Positions 9,113 to 17,635 of a DNA stretch of 34,988 bases are shown in pieces. The stretch comes from an uncultured beta proteobacterium (GTDB lineage: Bacteria; Pseudomonadota; Gammaproteobacteria; Burkholderiales; SG8-41). The notes under the pieces are model-generated. The model was not told the DNA's origin. It did no database searches and saw nothing but the letters and a program-made list of their open reading frames with translations. Where the stretch lies: assembly GCA_902825845.1 (NCBI GenBank), contig CADECM010000041.1, forward strand, positions 1-34,988, in the 5' to 3' direction. The position numbers and the translations under genes were made by a program. Numbering within the stretch: the stretch's first letter is position 1; the number at the start of each line of letters is the position of its first letter.

Positions 9113-9451
9113 GGCATGAGCCCTCAAATGGCGTCGGTGACATTGCGCCCATGATACGCGCCGAACGAACGCAAGGTGGCGACGCGACAGACACAGGTCA
9201 CTGCAATGTCGCTGCGGGTGGCCTGTATGGGATCGTCTGGAAACACGGTTCACCGGAATCAACGGCATGTCGGGCAGCGCGCACCGAATCCCCATAACTA
9301 ATTGATTTTATTGGGTATTGTATTTTGGCATTTTTTAAGAACCCCTTAAGATTCGGTCTCTATCCTTCGCGTCATGGAGGCGTTTGCCAGAAGTTTTTCG
9401 GGTCTTGGCAATCGCGCGCTCCAACGTTTAACCATGACCAAGGAGAATCTC

Positions 9452-10906
9452 ATGACACTGCACTCGAAAACCTTCATCAGCAGCATCGCCGTCGCCGGCG
9501 TGGTGGGCGCACTCACCGCGGGTGGCATAACGCATTACGCCACGGCACCGGTGCATGCGCGCTCGGCCGCCAGCAGCGCTCAGGCAATGCCGGTCGTTTC
9601 GCCGGCCACCCGCAACCTGCCCGATTTTTCGGCGTTGGTCGATCAGTACAGCCCTGCGGTGGTCAACATCACCGTCACCCGCAACAGCCGCAAAGTCAAT
9701 GCGGAAATGCCCGGCATCGATCGCAATGACCCGTTCTATGAGTTCCTGCGGCGCTTTCAGAGTCAGATTCCGGAGCGGCAGGCGCCGTCGGGCGGTATCG
9801 GCTCGGGATTCATCGTCAGCCCCGACGGCATCGTGCTCACCAACGCGCACGTGGTCACCGATGCCGACGAGGTCACGGTCAAGCTCACCGACCGGCGCGA
9901 GTTCAAGGCCAAGGTTTTGGGTGTCGACAAGCAAAGCGACGTGGCGGCGCTAAAAATCGACGCCAGGGATTTGCCCGCGGTGAAGATCGGCAACCCAAAG
10001 AGCGTGCGTGTCGGCGAATGGGTGGTCGCGATCGGCTCGCCGTTCGGTTTTGAAAACACGGTGACCTCCGGCATCGTCAGCGCCAAAGCACGCGCCCTGC
10101 CCGACGGCACCTACGTGCCGTTTCTGCAAACCGACGTGGCGGTCAATCCCGGCAATTCCGGGGGCCCGCTGTTCAACATGAATGGTGAAGTCATCGGCGT
10201 CAACTCGCAGATCTACAGCGGCAGCGGCGGCTATCAGGGGCTGTCGTTCGCGATCCCCATTGACGTGGCGGTCAAGGTGAAAGACCAGCTGGTGCAAACC
10301 GGCAAAGTCAGCCGTGGACGACTGGGCGTCACGATTCAGGACGTGAATCAGTCCCTCGCCGATTCGTTCGGACTGAAAGCGCCGGCGGGCGCCCTGGTCA
10401 GCTCCGTCGAACGCGGCAGTCCCGCCGATAAAGCAGGATTGCAACCCGGCGACGTGGTGCTCAAGGTCGACGATCGCGAGATCAAGCGCACGCTGGATCT
10501 GTCGGGATATGTCGCCGATCTGATACCGGGCACGCAGGCAACCCTGGAAGTCTGGCGCAAAGGCGGAGCACGCAAGCTGACGGTAACCGCAGGCGAAGTG
10601 AAGACAACCAAGACCGCCGCCGCCAGTTCACCCAGTGACGATAACCGTCTTGGCGTGGCCGTTCGGGAACTGACCGACGACGAACTCAAGCAGGCTGATC
10701 TCAAAAGCGGTTTGCGGGTTGAAGATGTCAGCGGTCCGGCCGCCCGCGCCGGCATCCGGGCGGGTGACGTCGTGATCTCCGCCAACGGCACACCCGTCAA
10801 GGATGTGGACGACCTGCGTGCACAGATCTCCAAATCCAACAAGAGCGTTGCCTTGCTGGTGCAGCGCGACGACGCGAGAATTTTTGTTCCGGTGACGCTC
10901 GGCTAA
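9452..10906 (+). CDS. DegQ/HtrA-type periplasmic serine endoprotease (Do family)
   Basis: Seen: 484 residues from ATG 9452, preceded by AAGGAG. The frame opens at 9374, but those extra residues do not look like a leader. The N-terminus has a hydrophobic span (about 8-27) ending near HARSAAS, consistent with a signal peptide or anchor. The trypsin-like domain has the triad His133 (TNAHVV), Asp163 (SDVAALKI) and Ser236 (GNSGGPL). Two PDZ domains follow, the first with GALVSSVERGSPADKAGLQPGD and the second with a GLRVEDVSG...AGIRAGDVV stretch. Known: ATP-independent quality-control protease and chaperone of the periplasm. It is monocistronic, with a strong terminator straight after it. The upstream gap is AT-rich and probably contains the promoter, though I could not place a convincing sigma-E site. 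Confidence 0.95.
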   Translation: MTLHSKTFISSIAVAGVVGALTAGGITHYATAPVHARSAASSAQAMPVVSPATRNLPDFSALVDQYSPAVVNITVTRNSRKVNAEMPGIDRNDPFYEFLRRFQSQIPERQAPSGGIGSGFIVSPDGIVLTNAHVVTDADEVTVKLTDRREFKAKVLGVDKQSDVAALKIDARDLPAVKIGNPKSVRVGEWVVAIGSPFGFENTVTSGIVSAKARALPDGTYVPFLQTDVAVNPGNSGGPLFNMNGEVIGVNSQIYSGSGGYQGLSFAIPIDVAVKVKDQLVQTGKVSRGRLGVTIQDVNQSLADSFGLKAPAGALVSSVERGSPADKAGLQPGDVVLKVDDREIKRTLDLSGYVADLIPGTQATLEVWRKGGARKLTVTAGEVKTTKTAAASSPSDDNRLGVAVRELTDDELKQADLKSGLRVEDVSGPAARAGIRAGDVVISANGTPVKDVDDLRAQISKSNKSVALLVQRDDARIFVPVTLG

Positions 10907-10936
10907 GGTCGCACGGCAAAGGCATTCAGCAAGCGG

Positions 10937-10967
10937 GCGCCGGTTCAATGAACCGGCGCTTTTTTTT
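10937..10967 (+). terminator. Rho-independent terminator of the HtrA/DegQ gene
   Basis: Perfect 9-bp stem GCGCCGGTT (10937-10945) with AACCGGCGC (10951-10959), 5-base loop CAATG, followed directly by eight T residues (10960-10967). It lies 30 bases after the stop codon. Confidence 0.95.
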
Positions 10968-11087
10968 ATTCAATAACCCCCCGTCCAAACAATCGCAAAA
11001 GGCTTTGGATCACCGGAGCGCGACCCGTGTGTCATCCACGGAAAACTGCTTACGCAGGATTGCGCATTTCAGCTTGCCCCCACAGGG

Positions 11088-11117
11088 TTGACCATTCACA
11101 CGGCGCGGGTCTAGAGT
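11088..11117 (+). promoter_or_regulatory. Candidate sigma-70 promoter upstream of Bug gene (2)
   Basis: TTGACC (11088-11093; 5 of 6 matches to TTGACA) is followed after 18 bases by TAGAGT (11112-11117; 4 of 6 to TATAAT). It lies about 145 bases before the ATG at 11264, in a gap that otherwise holds only the HtrA terminator. The rest of the gap (10968-11263) shows no gene. Confidence 0.4.
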
Positions 11118-11263
11118 GATTGATGCCAGCAATTGAAAGTATTGAAAATTCCCGACGCAATAAATTCCTCACTTTCGACTGCGCGCGTTGAAGGTGTGGG
11201 CTGGCTCAAACGGACAGCGGTTGATCTGTCATCGCCCGCACAACAAATATGAGGAGGTGTTAC

Positions 11264-12253
11264 ATGTCAGCCCGCCAACCCAGGTTAGCGCTCGCCGTGA
11301 TGGCGGCTGCCCTATGGGCCGCCGTGCCGCATCATGCGCAGGCGCAACAGGATTATCCAAACAAACCGATTCGCATCGTGATCTCGACAACGCCGGGCGG
11401 CCAGCCCGACACCATCGTGCGACTGATCGGACAGAAGATGGGCGCCAACTGGGGACAACCCGTGGTGATCGACAATCGGCCGGGCGGCGGCGGCATACTA
11501 GCCGCCACCATGGCTGCGCGCGCCGCGCCCGACGGCTACACACTGTTCTACGCCCTGCCCAATTTTGTCATCACGTCGGTGCTGCAACCCAACGTGCCTT
11601 ACGTGCCACTGAAGGATTTCGCTCCGGTGTCGCACATCGGCACCAGCACCAACATACTGGTCGCCTCACCTGCGCTCGGCGTCAAGACAGTGAAAGACTT
11701 CATCGCGCTCGCCAAGGCACGGCCCGGCAAATTGATTTTCGCCTCCAGCGCGGCCGGCAGTGCGAGCCATCTCACCGGCGCGAGATTCAATCACATAGCC
11801 GGCATCAAGGTCGTGCACGTGGCGTTCAAGGGCGGACCCGACGCCACGATCGAAGTGCTTGCCGGTCGCAGTCAGTACCACGTCGGCACCATGGCCGTGG
11901 TGTTGCCCTTCGTTCAGGAAGGCAAACTGGCCGCCCTTGCGGTGACCTCCGAAAAGCGCGCCGCCGTGTTGCCCGATGTGCCAACGTTGGGCGAGACCAT
12001 GCCCGAGTTCAACCGGCCGGATACCTCCCACGGCATTCTCGTGCCCGCCGGAACAGCGCGTGCCATCATAGATAAACTGGGCAAGGAAACCGTGCGCATC
12101 CTGAATCTGCCGGACTTCCGCGAGCGCATGCAGGCCATCAGCTACATCACCGCATCGAGCACACCGGCGGAATACAGCGCCATCCTTCGCGGCCAGATCG
12201 CTGCCTTGTCGAAACTGGCAAACGACGCCGGCCTGCGGCCTAAAGGTCACTGA
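11264..12253 (+). CDS. Bug/TctC-family periplasmic solute-binding protein (2)
   Basis: Seen: 329 residues. Start ATG 11264 is supported by GAGGAGGT at 11251-11258. The in-frame ATG at 11249 sits upstream of that site and is unlikely. The signal peptide has Arg residues, the core LALAVMAAALWAAV and a probable cleavage after AQA, before QDYPNKPIRIV. Family motifs include TTPGGQPDTIVR, VIDNRPGGGGILAATMAARAAPDGYT, AFKGGPDATIEVLAGR, and LPDVPTLGETMPEF. The usual 'PYKGGGPA' is varied to AFKGGPDA, which may reflect a different ligand. It heads a same-strand pair with the next Bug gene (114-base gap). No membrane subunits are nearby. Confidence 0.93.
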   Translation: MSARQPRLALAVMAAALWAAVPHHAQAQQDYPNKPIRIVISTTPGGQPDTIVRLIGQKMGANWGQPVVIDNRPGGGGILAATMAARAAPDGYTLFYALPNFVITSVLQPNVPYVPLKDFAPVSHIGTSTNILVASPALGVKTVKDFIALAKARPGKLIFASSAAGSASHLTGARFNHIAGIKVVHVAFKGGPDATIEVLAGRSQYHVGTMAVVLPFVQEGKLAALAVTSEKRAAVLPDVPTLGETMPEFNRPDTSHGILVPAGTARAIIDKLGKETVRILNLPDFRERMQAISYITASSTPAEYSAILRGQIAALSKLANDAGLRPKGH

Positions 12254-12271
12254 TGCCCCGTATGCCAGGAA

Positions 12272-12287
12272 GCCCCTCGTTAGGGGC
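12272..12287 (+). other. Short hairpin between two Bug genes
   Basis: Perfect 6-bp stem GCCCCT (12272-12277) and AGGGGC (12282-12287) with a CGTT loop, 18 bases after the stop of the upstream Bug gene. No T-run follows, so it may only attenuate or stabilise the message. Confidence 0.35.
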
Positions 12288-12367
12288 GTCTACGTAAGAA
12301 TATTGCCAGTGTCCGCGGCGATACGTGCATCGTATTCTCAGCCAATCCTGAAACTGACAAAACCACC

Positions 12368-13333
12368 GTGGAGAAGCGCCGCATGGGATCATTAATCCTG
12401 TTTGCCGCCGCCGTCCTTCTGACGCCGGCGGCCCTGGCTCAGACCTATCCCGCCAAACCGATCCGTCTGGTTGCTCCCTTCGCACCGGGCGGCGGGACCA
12501 GCATTCTCGCGCACCTGATCACGGAACCGATTTCCGAGTCACTGGGCCAGCCGGTGGTGGTGGATAACCGGCCGGGCGCCGGCGGCGCGCTGGGCGCGGA
12601 AATTGTGGTGCGTGCCGAGCCGGACGGACATACCATCATCGTGGTATCCAGCAGCTACTGCGCCACCTCGGCCTATCGAATCCTGCCCTACGATCCGGTC
12701 AAGGACATCACCCCGATCGCGCTCATCGGCACCACCGGTCTATTAATGACCGTGCCGCCTTCGTTGCCGGCAAAAACCGTCAAGGCGTTTATTGCGCTGG
12801 CGCGGGAGCGGCCGGGCAAGATTAATTATGCGTCGGTGGGCATCGGCGCCGTCAACCACTTGTCGAGCGAACTGTTCAAACAATTGGCCCACATCGACAT
12901 GGTACATGTGCCGTACAAGGGCGGCGGCCCGGCGCTGACCGCGGTGGTGTCTGGCGAGACCCAGTTGACCGCGGTCAGCATGTTGCCGACCCTGCCGCAT
13001 CTGCGTTCCGGGCGGCTGCGCGCATTGGGTATCACCACCGCCAAACGCTCTTCGCTGTTGCCCGATGTGCCGTCGGTCAGCGAGAGCGTTCCCGGCTATG
13101 TCGTCAATCACTGGTACGGCATGTGGGGGCCGAAAGGCATGCCCGCCAAGGTCGTGGCACTGTGGAACCGGGAAGTCGCCAAAGTGCTGACTATGGACAA
13201 AATCAAACGCCAGTTGCAGGGCGAGGGCGTGGAGACCGCTGCCGGTCCGCCCACACAATTCGCCGAGGTGGTGGCCGGCGACGTCGCGAAATGGCGCGGG
13301 GTGATCGAGAAAGCCGGCATCAAGCGGCGGTGA
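12368..13333 (+). CDS. Bug/TctC-family periplasmic solute-binding protein (3)
   Basis: Seen: 321 residues if translation starts at GTG 12368. This gives a normal signal peptide with charged MEKRR, hydrophobic LILFAAAVLL and cleavage after ALA before QTYPAKPIRLV. ATG 12383 has the better ribosome-binding site (GGAGAAG, 12370-12376) but would give a leader with no positive charge, so the start is uncertain. Family motifs: APFAPGGGTSILAH, VVDNRPGAGGALGAE, PDGHTI, VPYKGGGPALTAVVSGE, LLPDVPSVSE. It follows another Bug gene on the same strand and converges with a third from the opposite strand. Ligand unknown. Confidence 0.92.
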   Translation: MEKRRMGSLILFAAAVLLTPAALAQTYPAKPIRLVAPFAPGGGTSILAHLITEPISESLGQPVVVDNRPGAGGALGAEIVVRAEPDGHTIIVVSSSYCATSAYRILPYDPVKDITPIALIGTTGLLMTVPPSLPAKTVKAFIALARERPGKINYASVGIGAVNHLSSELFKQLAHIDMVHVPYKGGGPALTAVVSGETQLTAVSMLPTLPHLRSGRLRALGITTAKRSSLLPDVPSVSESVPGYVVNHWYGMWGPKGMPAKVVALWNREVAKVLTMDKIKRQLQGEGVETAAGPPTQFAEVVAGDVAKWRGVIEKAGIKRR

Positions 13334-13337
13334 CCGC

Positions 13338-13362
13338 GGGCTGCGCGTAGTCACGCAGCACC
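13338..13362. terminator. Possible bidirectional hairpin between convergent Bug genes
   Basis: GCTGCG (13340-13345) pairs with CGCAGC (13354-13359), and the stem can continue past one bulged base. It lies in the 47-base gap between the two convergent stop codons. There is no U-run on either strand, so intrinsic termination is uncertain. Confidence 0.35.
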
Positions 13363-13380
13363 CGTGGCCCGCTGCGCGCG

Positions 13381-14355
13381 TCAATCGATACTGATGCCCG
13401 TTTGTTTGATCATCTGCTCCCACCGCGCCACGTCGGTGCGCAGGAACGCGGCAAACTCGTCCGCCGTACTGGGCGACACCATGCCGCCTTCAAACTGCAG
13501 CTTTTTCTGCACGTCGGGCTGTGCAAGCACCTTGACCACCGCGTGATTCAGGCGCGTGACCACGTCTTTCGGCACGTGTGCCGGCGTGAGCACACCGTGC
13601 CAGATGGTCGTCTCGAAGCCGGCAACGCCCGCTTCCGCAAAGGTCGGCACATCCGGAAACAGATGCGAGCGCTTAAGGCCGGTAACCGCCAGCAGTCTTG
13701 CCCGGCCGTCCCGCGCATAGCCCAACGACGACACCATGGACGTGATCATGTACGAGACGCGTCCGGCATACAGATCGAGCATGCCGGGTCCGCCGCCCTT
13801 GTACGGCACATGCAGCGTGTCGATGCCCACCGCGCGATTGAAGAAGGTGCCCATCACGTGGCTGCTGCCCGCCGTGCCGGCCGAGGCGAAGCTGAGTTTG
13901 CCCGGATTGGCTTTTGACGCCGCGATCAGGTCCTTGAGCGTCCTGAGCGGCGATTTGTCGGCGACGACCAGCACCTGCGGCGTGCGCACCACCAGCGAGA
14001 TCGGGGTGAAGTCGGCCAGCGTGTTGTAATTCTTCTTTTTGCGCACGGCCTGTCCCACCACGAGATTGCTGTCCTGCCCCAGCACGATGGTGTAACCGTC
14101 CGCGGGCGCTTTCGACGCCAGCTCCGCGCCCAGCGAACCCGCGGCACCGGCGCGGTTGTCGAGCACGACATTCTGTCCCAACGCTTCGGTCAGGCCGGGA
14201 CTGATGATGCGCGAGTAGGTGTCGGTGCTGCCGCCGGGCGGAAACGGCACGATCAGCCGGATCGGCCGCGAAGGATAGGTTTGCGCCAGCGCTGGCGCCG
14301 CCGCGCCCAACAGCGGGCATGCCGCGAAGGCAAACCCGAATACGCGTCTCTTCAT
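13381..14355 (-). CDS. Bug/TctC-family periplasmic solute-binding protein (4)
   Basis: Seen: 324 residues from ATG 14355, preceded by GAGGAGAC. The frame extends to 14589 but without a plausible leader. The signal peptide reads MKRRVFGFAFAACPLLGAAA, with cleavage after ALA, before QTYPSRPIRLIVPFPPGG, the classic Bug N-terminus. VLDNRAGAAGSLGAELAS, PADGYTIVLGQD, VPYKGGGPGMLDLYAGRV and LFPDVPTFAEAGVAGFE follow. It is the only Bug gene of the four on the minus strand and appears monocistronic. As for the others, the partner TctA/TctB is absent. Confidence 0.94.
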   Translation of the reverse strand: MKRRVFGFAFAACPLLGAAAPALAQTYPSRPIRLIVPFPPGGSTDTYSRIISPGLTEALGQNVVLDNRAGAAGSLGAELASKAPADGYTIVLGQDSNLVVGQAVRKKKNYNTLADFTPISLVVRTPQVLVVADKSPLRTLKDLIAASKANPGKLSFASAGTAGSSHVMGTFFNRAVGIDTLHVPYKGGGPGMLDLYAGRVSYMITSMVSSLGYARDGRARLLAVTGLKRSHLFPDVPTFAEAGVAGFETTIWHGVLTPAHVPKDVVTRLNHAVVKVLAQPDVQKKLQFEGGMVSPSTADEFAAFLRTDVARWEQMIKQTGISID

Positions 14356-14641
14356 GATGTCTCCTCGATGTTTTGTGTGCAGGCCGTGCGGGCGTCCGTG
14401 CGGTCGTTCTGTTTGAGCGACGGCATAGTATAAACAACTGCAGGCACGGCATACCGGCATTGCGGGATGCGACGCGAAATGGCGCGCGCCGCGGCTGCCG
14501 CATGCACCGCCGACCCGCGGATTCACCTTCCGGCCGAATTCAACACCACGTTGATTGCAGACCCGGACGACATCCGATCCGGACCGCATTCGTCTTCACA
14601 AACGCCGCGCAGACATCGGGCAACACGATCAAGCAACGCGC
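14356..14641. other. Intergenic region, no gene seen
   Basis: Between the start of Bug gene (4) and the lipoprotein terminator I see no coding frame with a believable start and no repeat. It should contain the Bug promoter on the minus strand, but I could not identify clear hexamers. Confidence 0.4.
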
Positions 14642-14669
14642 AAAAAAACCGGGCACACGGGCCCGGTTT
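14642..14669 (-). terminator. Rho-independent terminator of the lipoprotein gene
   Basis: Read on the minus strand: AAACCGGGC (14661-14669) pairs with GCCCGGTTT (14646-14654) over a 6-base loop, and the stem runs into seven consecutive T residues (14642-14648). It lies 20 bases downstream of the stop codon at 14689. Confidence 0.92.
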
Positions 14670-14688
14670 AATCAGACAAGGCCAAGTT

Positions 14689-15360
14689 TTAGTCGGCAGC
14701 GAAACAATAGAACAGGCCATTGCCACCGGTGCCTTGCAGCGCCTTGATGCTGCAGCCCGGATCACCCGCCTTGTTGGCCCGCGACGGATGCGACGAATTC
14801 CACGACTTTGACGGCGCATCATCGCGCAGCCCCTGGCGATCGTGGTGGCCCACCATGGCTGCACCTTCACCGCTGGTGGTCCAGTTACTGCAGGTCATGT
14901 CCTTGCCCGGCGGAAATGCGCGGCCATCGGGCTGCGAGCCGGTCAGAACGTCATGCATGTTCGGTTTGTCAGTGCGCCCGTTCACGACTTCGCCCTTTTC
15001 GGTCAGCGCCGTCTGCTTGGTGAGATTGTTATTGCCGTGAAGCTCGTCCACGCTGTTCGCGATTACCTCGCCCTTCGCGTTCTTCCACGGCCCCTTGCCG
15101 ATGCGATCGCGCGCATTCACCCCCGGCGTACCGCTGGTGCTGAGATAGGCGCGCCACGCGCGATTGCCTGCGCCCGCGGACTGCGCCAGTGTCTGACAAT
15201 GCCGGTCGGCGCCGGCGAGTCCGCCCAGATCCGCGCCTTTTCCGGGACCGCTGCTGGTTACGAAAAAGCTCATGCCGTCTTTTGATCCCGTCGAGGCACA
15301 ACCGAGCACCATCGCCGCCACAGCCGTTAAACAGATACTGCCGAGTTTCGTCTTCGTCAC
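14689..15360 (-). CDS. Putative outer-membrane lipoprotein with lectin-like (DUF1554-like) domain
   Basis: Seen: 223 residues from a GTG at 15360, with AAGAGG six bases or so upstream. The N-terminus is a lipoprotein leader: charged MTKTK, hydrophobic LTAVAAMVLG, then Cys21 in a VLGC lipobox. The mature part starts with a flexible Ser/Gly stretch. It then has GGLAGADRHCQTLA, WRAYLSTSG, a long polar middle and a C-terminal GLFYCFAAD. The pattern 'GGLaGADa.C...A...G.WrAyLS' is one I associate with DUF1554-type secreted proteins, which have a C-type-lectin-like fold (from memory, moderate confidence). Several cysteines could form disulfides. No lipid-attachment-independent function can be assigned. 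It is a single-gene unit with its own terminator. Confidence 0.8.
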   Translation of the reverse strand: MTKTKLGSICLTAVAAMVLGCASTGSKDGMSFFVTSSGPGKGADLGGLAGADRHCQTLAQSAGAGNRAWRAYLSTSGTPGVNARDRIGKGPWKNAKGEVIANSVDELHGNNNLTKQTALTEKGEVVNGRTDKPNMHDVLTGSQPDGRAFPPGKDMTCSNWTTSGEGAAMVGHHDRQGLRDDAPSKSWNSSHPSRANKAGDPGCSIKALQGTGGNGLFYCFAAD

Positions 15361-15816
15361 TTTGTGCCTCTTCAGAGTTGATCACGCATTGTGGTTAACA
15401 GATTATGCAGGCCCGCTATTCCCCTGCCGACCGGATACCGCCATGACATCCGCTGCGGCATGACGGCGGAGTGTAGCATTGGCAAGGCAACAAAAAATAT
15501 TCAATAAAAACAATTAGTTAAAATGCACCTTCGGCTTGTCGGCCAACGCCGGTCCGATTGCCGCATGTTGCGGGGAACCCGTTGCGCCGCGCTGTGCGCA
15601 ATGCTGCGGTTTCAATCCGGCGCCAACCACAGCGACTTGGGGCAGACGAGGCGAACCCCGCTTCGCCGGTCTGTTCAGTGCCTCGATCACTTCGCACACA
15701 CCTTGCAAGGTCCACGCCGGGTGGTGCGATCCCTGGTGATTTTCCGGCTTTGCGTGTGCGGGATGCCGACTTTGCGCGTGCCCATCGGGTATATCCGACC
15801 TCTGAAAACCCCGATT
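15361..15816. other. Intergenic region between selenoprotein gene and lipoprotein gene
   Basis: This 456-base gap has two parts. Bases 15540-15816 are GC-rich and stay open for about 100 codons in the selenoprotein frame after its TAA stop, but no domain is recognisable. Bases 15480-15530 are strongly AT-rich and hold a CAAAAAATATT motif (15491-15501) also found after the iron-ADH gene. I see no convincing terminator for the selenoprotein operon. Confidence 0.4.
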
Positions 15817-17526
15817 TTATTGCGCCAGCCGCCGCCCTTGTCCGGAAAGCGCGATCTTGCGGCTCGTGGCATAGCCCTGCTTGAAGTTCTGCCGGTAAAT
15901 CGCCGAGCGGTTTCGCAGCGGGTCGCCGGCGACCACGATCAGCCACTGCGTGTCCGGCCGCAGCAGCGGCACGAGACGCTCGGGATCGTCCGAGAGCCGC
16001 CACTCTGCGGGCAGCTCGCCCTTGTCGACGAGCCCCGCGAGCGTGGTTTCCGGCGTGTGGTGATCGCCGAGCATCATGTGCCATTCGTAGTAGCGCGCGG
16101 GCACCGTGGCATGCTGATTAAGATACGCCGCAACGTCGCGTTTGCCGTAGCCTGCCTTTGCCAGCATCGACGCAATCACCGGCGTCAGCAGCAGCACGTG
16201 CGACTCGATGTAGCCGCGCGAACTCTGGTAGGGTTCGATCATGCGTTTGACCCAGTCGACGATCAGATCAAGATGCCGCTCCACCGATTCCCCGGCGCTG
16301 CTGAACGGATCGCTCGCCGCCCGCACCGATGTGATCGTCACCACGCTGTCCTCCGGCTTGAAACCGCGGGTGACATGCAGCGGCTGCCAGCCCATGTCGA
16401 CACAGGCCTGTTCGTTTTCCGCAACCACCGCGCGAAACATCTGGCCGAACGTCGCCATGTCCGTGCTACCGGGCAAGAAGCGCGGCACATTCCTCGCGTA
16501 TAACCGGTAGAAACGGCCGATGCTGGTATTCGCCTGATTGCCCGGGCGCTGCGCACCCTGTTTGTCGTCAAGCCCGAGTTGCTCCCGTATCGGGCCATTG
16601 ACGATGATCATCGCCTCCCAGCCGGGCGTGCTGCCGCCGTGTTTCATGCCGTATGCGGGATCGCACATCACCTCGACGATGGCCACCAGCAGCGGCATGT
16701 ACTCGGGCCGGCAGCCCGCCATCACGCCGTTGACCGCGACGTTCCAGATCGTCGCTTCGGCTTGACTCGGGTGCATGACGCCCAGCACCTCGGCGGGCAC
16801 GCGGTCCGTGTAACGCAGGAACGCCTCGATTTTTTCCAGCGTGGGTGGAACGATCGGCAGGCCGTCGCTCCACTGGTTGCGCAAAAAATGTTCGTTGACG
16901 TCCTCGAAGGTACCGGTGAAGACGATCTCGCGGTCGCCGGGTTGCGCACCGTCGGCTGGCGCTCCGTCCGGTGTATCCGCGTCGGTGAACTGGCGCACGA
17001 TCTGGTCGACCAGTGCATCCTCGATATTCTTCGCGACGGTGGATCGGTCGTGCGTCGAGATCACCCCCGGATAGGTCGCCACGCGAAGATCGACGCCGGC
17101 CTGTTTGCCGATCGCCTTCGCCGAACGGGTAAACCCTTCGTCAATCGCAATCGTCACCGTCGGTATGCCGGCGTTTTCCGCTGCGATACTGGCGCGCGAA
17201 CTCGCGGCCGTGCAGCTTCCTCACCCGGCGTTGCCGGAGATCACCAGATCACATTCGAACGACTCAAGCTTCGCGGGCAACGCCGTAATGACTTCCGACT
17301 CGCGCGCGCCGTAGGTATCGCCGAATTCCCGGTGCGACACAAACCGGATGTTGGGGAAGCGCTTCAGCAGCGCCTTCTCAATCACACCGAAGGTGAATTC
17401 GCTGTCGAATTTGTGGTTGGACAGCTCGCCGATGGTGAGCCCGTCCAGCGACTGCGGACGCGTGACCCGCGCCTTGCGCCGGAGTGCGCGCCGGCCCAGT
17501 GGCGATACTACTGCATGGATGGACAT
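15817..17526 (-). CDS. UGSC-family selenoprotein (in-frame UGA = Sec102) with large C-terminal domain
   Basis: Seen: ATG 17526 has GAGGAGGT before it. The frame runs 101 codons to TGA at 17221-17223, then continues without another stop to TAA at 15817. Reading the TGA as selenocysteine gives 569 residues. Around it the protein reads CDLVISGNAG-U-GSCTAASS, then a helix and GIPTVTIAIDEGF. This is the hallmark of the UGSC family: a beta-strand, the redox U-x-x-C motif, then a helix. Residues about 20-180 form the UGSC domain. Residues about 190-569 form a second domain with WSDGLPIVPPT, HGGSTPGWEAM and many conserved aromatics, of unknown function. Upstream, 109 bases away, is a TPP enzyme on the same strand, so a two-gene operon is likely. 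Known: UGSC proteins have been reported as bacterial selenoproteins with Cys homologues; their reaction is not established. Ordinary gene calling splits this into two pieces. Confidence 0.87.
17191..17209 (-). promoter_or_regulatory. Bacterial SECIS hairpin for selenocysteine insertion
   Basis: Starting 12 bases after the UGA, on the minus strand: GGC-CGCG, loop AGTT, CGCG, one bulged C, GCC. All seven pairs are Watson-Crick. The apical loop carries a G-U at +20/+21 from the UGA, the position and dinucleotide expected for SelB recognition (as I recall, the fdhF element of E. coli has its loop GU at the same distance). The hairpin is part of the coding sequence. Confidence 0.78.
17221..17223 (-). 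other. In-frame UGA selenocysteine codon
   Basis: TGA on the minus strand between GGG (Gly) and GGA-AGC-TGC (Gly-Ser-Cys). It is residue 102 of the selenoprotein. Conserved protein features occur on both sides in the same frame, which argues against a true stop. Confidence 0.85.
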
Positions 17527-17635
17527 GGGTACCTCCTCGCTGCATTCTGAACAACCGCTGGCGGATATTGCCAGGCGCCGGCTTCGGACAAAGGCACAAG
17601 CAGGGCAGATCAGACTGCCCAGCCTTACTCCGGGA

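Noticed and set aside
9300..9451. A sigma-E promoter for the HtrA/DegQ gene
   Set aside because: A GAAC-like and a TCTC-like element are present, but their spacing (about 13) is too short, so I do not call it.
15514..15816. About 100 codons remain open past the selenoprotein's TAA, in the same frame
   Set aside because: GC-rich DNA often stays open by chance. I see no recognisable domain, no ribosome-binding site for a restart, and the selenoprotein already ends at a plausible length.
15523..16503. 326-codon plus-strand ORF starting after an AT-rich stretch
   Set aside because: The AT-rich leader looked promoter-like, but most of the frame is antisense to the selenoprotein gene and shows no domain.
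15817..17526. A frameshift or plain nonsense mutation (pseudogene) as the reason for the two ORFs
   Set aside because: Both parts are in one frame, so no frameshift is needed. The stop is exactly UGA, lies at the U of a U-G-S-C motif, and is followed by a SECIS-like hairpin. A pseudogene would not be expected to show all three.
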